Assembly (NCBI GenBank): GCA_913042885.1
Contig: CAJWLW010000001.1
Location: forward strand, 10,241-74,240
Origin: an uncultured Lentisphaeria bacterium
GTDB taxonomy: Bacteria > Verrucomicrobiota > Lentisphaeria > JABSQK01 > CAJWLW01
Length of the DNA: 64,000 nucleotides
Reading direction: 5' to 3'
Part shown: in pieces, positions 60,175 to 64,000 of the stretch
Layout: the number at the start of each line of letters is the position of its first letter
Position numbering within the stretch: position 1 is the stretch's first letter
Notes under the pieces: generated by a model
What the model was told of the DNA's origin: nothing
Database searches by the model: none
The model's input: the letters and a program-made list of their open reading frames with translations, nothing else
Translations under genes and position numbers: made by a program

Positions 60175-61503
60175 TCAGGCAACACTGGCCTTGGCATCGC
60201 CGTCGTCGTCTTTCGTTTTCGTTTCAGTGATCGGGCTGCCCGTGCCGTTGACGACATTCTCATCGATGATACAGGCAGTGATATCGTCACGTGACGGAAT
60301 TTCGAACATGATATCCAACATGATCGACTCGAGAATCGACCGCAGACCACGGGCGCCGGTGCCGCGCTCGATCGCCTTCTTCGCCAGTGCCTCGAGAGCA
60401 TCGTCGGTAAAACTAAGCGCGACATCTTCCATGGCAAACAGTTTCTGATACTGCTTGATGACGGCGTTCTTCGTCCCGGTCAGGATCTCTACCAGTTCGC
60501 CCTGGGTCAGTTCACGGAGCACGGATATAGCCGGCAGCCGACCGATGAATTCCGGGATCAGTCCGAATTTCAGCAGATCCACGGGCTCGACGTTTTCGAG
60601 AATGCGCTCGGTCTCCTCCGTCGAGTCCTGTGTTTGGTCTGAACCGTTTTCGAACCGGGCATGGAAACCAAGGACGTGTTTGCCGATACGTCGCTGCACG
60701 ATCTTGTCGAGCCCGATAAAGGCGCCGGCGCAGATGAACAACACGTTGGTCGTGTCGATCTGGATATATTCCTGGTGCGGGTGCTTGCGGCCACCTTTGG
60801 GGGGCACGTTCGCAACCGTACCCTCAAGAATCTTGAGCAGTGCCTGCTGGACACCTTCACCAGAAACATCACGGGTGATCGAGACGTTCTCAGATTTCTT
60901 CGAGATCTTGTCGATCTCGTCGACATAGATGATGCCGACCTGGGCGCGTTCGATATCGTAGTCCGCTGCCTGAACCAGCCTCAGAATGATGTTCTCGACG
61001 TCCTCACCGACATAGCCCGCTTCCGTAAGGGTCGTGGCATCGGCGATGGCGAACGGAACCTCGAGCACCTTGGCCAGAATCCGGGCGATCAGCGTCTTGC
61101 CCGACCCGGTAGGACCGACCATGATGACGTTGCTCTTTTCGATCTCGATGTCATCGGTTTTGTCGGTATGTTCGTTCTCGCGAAGGTGCTGCAGGCGCTT
61201 GTAGTGATTGTGCACAGCTACCGACAGAACACGCTTGACCTTGTCCTGGCCGACAACGTAGTCGTCGAGAATTTTCTTGATCCCGATCGGTTTCGGCACG
61301 GTCAGGTGCGGAATCTGCACCGGCGTCTTGCTGTGCGAACCCTCTTCGTCATCGTCGTCGCCGCCGCCCTGCACCATTTTGCTGCATAGTCGCACGCAAT
61401 CAGAGCAGATGAAAACACCCGACGGGCTGGAAACCATCTGGGGTGCTTCGTCACGCAGTCGCCCGCAGAATGAGCAGAAGATGTCGTCCTTGTTCTTTGC
61501 CAT
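60175..61503 (-). CDS. clpX: ATP-dependent Clp protease ATP-binding subunit ClpX
   Basis: A 442-residue AAA+ unfoldase. The N-terminal zinc finger is C-S-F-C-G (10-14 region) with ICSDCVRLC. Walker A is GPTGSGKT, Walker [11 protein letters not shown], and the ClpP-binding loop lies near the IGF-equivalent [10 protein letters not shown]. The C-terminal part has [11 protein letters not shown] and the sensor-2 region [12 protein letters not shown]. It is 9 bases after clpP and forms the tig-clpP-clpX operon. Confidence 0.97.
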   Translation of the reverse strand: MAKNKDDIFCSFCGRLRDEAPQMVSSPSGVFICSDCVRLCSKMVQGGGDDDDEEGSHSKTPVQIPHLTVPKPIGIKKILDDYVVGQDKVKRVLSVAVHNHYKRLQHLRENEHTDKTDDIEIEKSNVIMVGPTGSGKTLIARILAKVLEVPFAIADATTLTEAGYVGEDVENIILRLVQAADYDIERAQVGIIYVDEIDKISKKSENVSITRDVSGEGVQQALLKILEGTVANVPPKGGRKHPHQEYIQIDTTNVLFICAGAFIGLDKIVQRRIGKHVLGFHARFENGSDQTQDSTEETERILENVEPVDLLKFGLIPEFIGRLPAISVLRELTQGELVEILTGTKNAVIKQYQKLFAMEDVALSFTDDALEALAKKAIERGTGARGLRSILESIMLDIMFEIPSRDDITACIIDENVVNGTGSPITETKTKDDDGDAKASVA

Positions 61504-61512
61504 AACTCAGGT

Positions 61513-62133
61513 TCAGTCGCTGTCCTTGTTTGAGTCATCGTCGCCCGTCTTGTGAATGGACACGACGGAGTCGACCAAGCCGTAGGCCTTCGCTTGTTCA
61601 GCGGACATGAAAAGATCCCGGTCGGTATCGTTTTCGATCTTTGTAAGTTCCTTGTGGGTGTGGTAGGCGAGGATGTCGTTGATGCTTTTTTTCAGCCGCA
61701 GGATTTCCTCGGCTTGGATGCTGATGTCGCTCGCGGTGCCTTGAGCGCCACCCCACGGTTGATGGATCATGATGCGCGCGTTGGGCAGGGCGAACCGCTT
61801 GCCGGCAGTGCCGGCGGCCAGCAGGACCGCACCCATGCTGGCGGCCTGTCCGACGCAGTAGGTGCGGACATCGCAGCTGAGAATCTGCATGGTGTCGTAG
61901 ATCGCCAGTCCGGCAGTGACCGAACCGCCTGGAGAAGTGATGTAGAAATCGATGTCTTTCTTCGGCTCCTCTGATTGCAGAAACAGCAACTGCGCGATCA
62001 GCAGGCTGGAGACATGGTCATCGATCGGAGTTCCGAGGATGATGATCCGGTCCTTCAGTAGGCGCGAATAGATGTCGTAGGATTGGTAGCCGTTGGGCGT
62101 CTGCTCGACGACTGTTGGTGGGTAAAGCGGCAT
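61513..62133 (-). CDS. clpP: ATP-dependent Clp protease proteolytic subunit ClpP
   Basis: A 206-residue serine protease with the triad S99 ([11 protein letters not shown]), H124 ([11 protein letters not shown]) and D173 (DRDLFMSA). It forms the tetradecameric chamber fed by ClpX. It lies 62 bases downstream of tig and 9 bases upstream of clpX. No propeptide of note. Confidence 0.97.
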   Translation of the reverse strand: MPLYPPTVVEQTPNGYQSYDIYSRLLKDRIIILGTPIDDHVSSLLIAQLLFLQSEEPKKDIDFYITSPGGSVTAGLAIYDTMQILSCDVRTYCVGQAASMGAVLLAAGTAGKRFALPNARIMIHQPWGGAQGTASDISIQAEEILRLKKSINDILAYHTHKELTKIENDTDRDLFMSAEQAKAYGLVDSVVSIHKTGDDDSNKDSD

Positions 62134-62195
62134 GGGGTCCGTCCCTTTTATGCGTTGAAAATTGCCGATTGCGAAGTGGAAATTGTCTTCTTTGC

Positions 62196-63521
62196 TCAGT
62201 TGTCCCGATCCATTTCGGTGACCTCAGCCCATTCCGTCAAACGCTCGAAAACCGCGTCACTGGTTGCATTGGCCGCCGCCGCTTCCTGGGCCATGTACGG
62301 ATTGATCTCCCGCTGCCGTTGTTGCGCCTGCATAGTCATCAACTGCAAATGCTGCTTCATGCGTTCCTTGTCCGGCTCGATTTCTTCCTTGGCAGCGATG
62401 GTCTGGAGCATGTAGCGTAGCGCCAGGCGTTCGCGCGCCTCGGCTTCCGCTTGTTCGCCCATCGCATCGAGCTTTTTCTCGATCGGCTCCCCGCTTTGAG
62501 GTTCGTCCTGCTGCTGCTGCGACAGGCGCTCGTACATGACGCGGTTGATCTCCTCGCGTAGCACGGTCGGAGGCAGCGGAAAATCCGACGCCTTGATCAG
62601 GTACTTGCCGATCTGATCGACGATCTCACGCTGGCGTTGCTGCCGTTGCGTCGATTCGATCTGTGACCGCACCGCGTCTTTTAGAGCGTCCACATCGTCC
62701 AATCCCATCTTCTGTGCCAATTCATCGTTGATCTCGGGTGGCAGCAGGGCATGAATCTCATGCACGTTTATCGAGTACAGCACGGTCTTGGCCGCCAGGA
62801 ATTCCTCGCGGAAATCGTCCGGAAACGTGACGGTCACATCAGTTTTATCACCGCCAGATTTGTTGGTCAATGCCGACACCAGCCCGGGAATGTCCGTCGG
62901 TTCAGTCAGGCGAATCCACGTTTCGCTGTTCTCCACAAGGTTCTGTGCCGTTGCCGGTACTTCTTCATCCGTCGACGTCTGCGACGTATAACTGACCTTC
63001 AGGATGTCGTTTTCCTCTGCCGGCCGTTCGACCCGTTCGAGCCGCGCCTGCTGTTGGCACATAGCGTCGAGATAGTCTGCGACGTCGACTTCGGAGACCT
63101 CGATTTTTGGGGCCGCAACTTTGATGCCATGCAGTTCGGGCGGTTCCATTTCGGGACGGACATCGAATTGCACGGAAAAACTGAACTCGGTGTCGTCTGC
63201 TATGTCCGACAGCTCGTCGCTGGTGAGCTCCGGCATCGTTACGGCGTTCAGACTATCGTCCTGCAGCATCGACTGGATCGTTTCCCGGATGATGGAATCG
63301 CGGGTTTCCTCGAAAATCTGTTTCTTGAAACGGCGGCGCACCAGCTTGGCCGGTGTCTTGCCCGGACGGAAACCGGGAATTTTGGCAGAACGGTATTTGT
63401 TGATCAGCACTTTTAGAGCGTGATTTACTTCGGTTGCCGGGACATCAAATTTGACGGCGTAGCGGCACGGCTCGATCTCGGAGGTCGTTTGTTCGATGTT
63501 GGATGTATCGACGGTTGCCAT
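62196..63521 (-). CDS. tig: trigger factor
   Basis: A 441-residue ribosome-associated chaperone. The N-terminal ribosome-binding domain carries [16 protein letters not shown], the family signature close to GFRxGKxP. The FKBP-like PPIase domain (about 150-235) is weakly conserved ([24 protein letters not shown]). The C-terminal helical domain is Gln-rich ([25 protein letters not shown]). It starts the tig-clpP-clpX operon. Confidence 0.95.
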   Translation of the reverse strand: MATVDTSNIEQTTSEIEPCRYAVKFDVPATEVNHALKVLINKYRSAKIPGFRPGKTPAKLVRRRFKKQIFEETRDSIIRETIQSMLQDDSLNAVTMPELTSDELSDIADDTEFSFSVQFDVRPEMEPPELHGIKVAAPKIEVSEVDVADYLDAMCQQQARLERVERPAEENDILKVSYTSQTSTDEEVPATAQNLVENSETWIRLTEPTDIPGLVSALTNKSGGDKTDVTVTFPDDFREEFLAAKTVLYSINVHEIHALLPPEINDELAQKMGLDDVDALKDAVRSQIESTQRQQRQREIVDQIGKYLIKASDFPLPPTVLREEINRVMYERLSQQQQDEPQSGEPIEKKLDAMGEQAEAEARERLALRYMLQTIAAKEEIEPDKERMKQHLQLMTMQAQQRQREINPYMAQEAAAANATSDAVFERLTEWAEVTEMDRDN

Positions 63522-63601
63522 GTACTATTGTTGCGGTAGAAGTTGAAAAAGGATGAAGAGTAAATACTATAGAATCGAATGCACGCGTTACCACCAACCC
63601 A

Positions 63602-63862
63602 ATGACCCCAATGAACTTCGCACTACAAATCATGATGGGCTTGCTGTTGTTCGGTGGCCTGTTGTTCTGGCTCCTTTATGTCATCGAGGCTTTCCGTCAG
63701 AATCTCGGACAGGGCCTGCTGACCCTGTTTATACCCCTCTATGTCTTTTACTTCATGCTGGTGCGCAGCAAAAGCAGCGCCGGCCGCGCCGGCATGTTGG
63801 CTGCTATGACGATCGCCTACTTCGCAGTCGTCGCTATCCACGAGTTCAGCCAGTACCGGTAG
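63602..63862 (+). CDS. small membrane protein
   Basis: An 86-residue protein with three hydrophobic segments (about 6-27, 37-53 and 62-80) and a short polar C-terminus. ATG at 63602 or 63611; neither has a strong ribosome site. It is divergent from tig, with an 80-base gap. No family recognised. Confidence 0.6.
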   Translation: MTPMNFALQIMMGLLLFGGLLFWLLYVIEAFRQNLGQGLLTLFIPLYVFYFMLVRSKSSAGRAGMLAAMTIAYFAVVAIHEFSQYR

Positions 63863-63905
63863 ACCGCGCATTGCCGACTCCGCATTGCCGCTCCCCCGGC
63901 TACCG

Positions 63906-64000
63906 TCATTCTTTCGGCGCTGCCTTGTCGCGCACCATCCAGAAACGGAAAAACATCGTCGACTCGGCCGTCACTTTCTGCGTCTCCCGGCAGTTGACCG
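63906..64000 (-). CDS. C-terminal end of a gene extending beyond the window
   Basis: On the minus strand, 30 codons (VNCRETQKVTAESTMFFRFW and on to DKAAPKE) run from the right edge to a TGA at 63908-63906. Composition is protein-like, but too little remains for a family call. Confidence 0.5.
   Translation of the reverse strand, partial: VNCRETQKVTAESTMFFRFWMVRDKAAPKE

Noticed and set aside
1..64000. tRNA, rRNA, tmRNA, CRISPR arrays, intact IS elements
   Set aside because: No TTCRA-type T-loop with acceptor pairing, no rRNA words, no transposase and no regular repeat-spacer pattern were found by eye.

Overview
This 64 kb window is GC-rich bacterial DNA from a Gram-negative, probably aerobic organism. 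LpxK, a SurA-like chaperone and ExbB/ExbD point to a lipid A outer membrane. A CtaA-SCO fusion points to a haem-copper oxidase. [33 protein letters not shown] pseudopilin start, a relic of a V-type ATPase locus, many secreted GH123-like proteins and LmbE/PhyH/M24 genes suggest the Lentisphaerota/Kiritimatiellota/Hydrogenedentota sphere rather than Proteobacteria. The phylum cannot be fixed from this sequence alone.

Left part (1-6.5 kb): the end of a ferredoxin-type gene coupled to a secreted repeat protein, a decayed zone with a nonsense-interrupted DMT transporter, then a PCMT plus spermidine-synthase-like membrane protein pair. Middle part (6.9-35 kb): an accessory, mostly catabolic region. 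It holds PhyH dioxygenase, a giant GH106-like protein, M24 peptidase, a GHL10-like hydrolase, an SDR, three GH123-like secreted hydrolases (two of them close paralogs), a tyrosine phosphatase, an amidohydrolase, a collagen-like secreted protein behind a highly structured leader, a pseudopilin, a 2-hydroxyacid dehydrogenase, an LmbE-type deacetylase, a SEC-C protein, an Ldh2-type dehydrogenase and GlcD. The theme is uptake and trimming of decorated glycans, with oxidation of the resulting hydroxyacids. Intergenic repeats, gene relics and an AT-rich island mark this region as plastic.

Right part (35-64 kb): mainly housekeeping. It holds class I aldolase, an RRM protein, rsmD, the exbB-exbD-orf-zinc ribbon-guaA chain with overlapping genes, ndk-lpxK, a NagB-like protein, the E2 and fused E1 components of a 2-oxoacid dehydrogenase followed by a TPR/GH113-like protein, a DUF2764-NhaD fusion next to a V-ATPase subunit E relic, a CtaA-SCO fusion, trmFO, a SurA-like PPIase, and the tig-clpP-clpX operon.

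The most notable points are: (a) three hairpins with no linker between them in the leader of the collagen-like gene; (b) replacement of a V-type ATPase locus by an NhaD antiporter, leaving a fused DUF2764 head; (c) the repeated GH123-like proteins with a helical linker; (d) enzymes with altered catalytic residues (NagB-like, LmbE-like, FGE-like, CtaA); (e) several small ORFs joined to enzyme genes by 1-4 base overlaps. No tRNA, rRNA, CRISPR array or intact insertion sequence was recognised.
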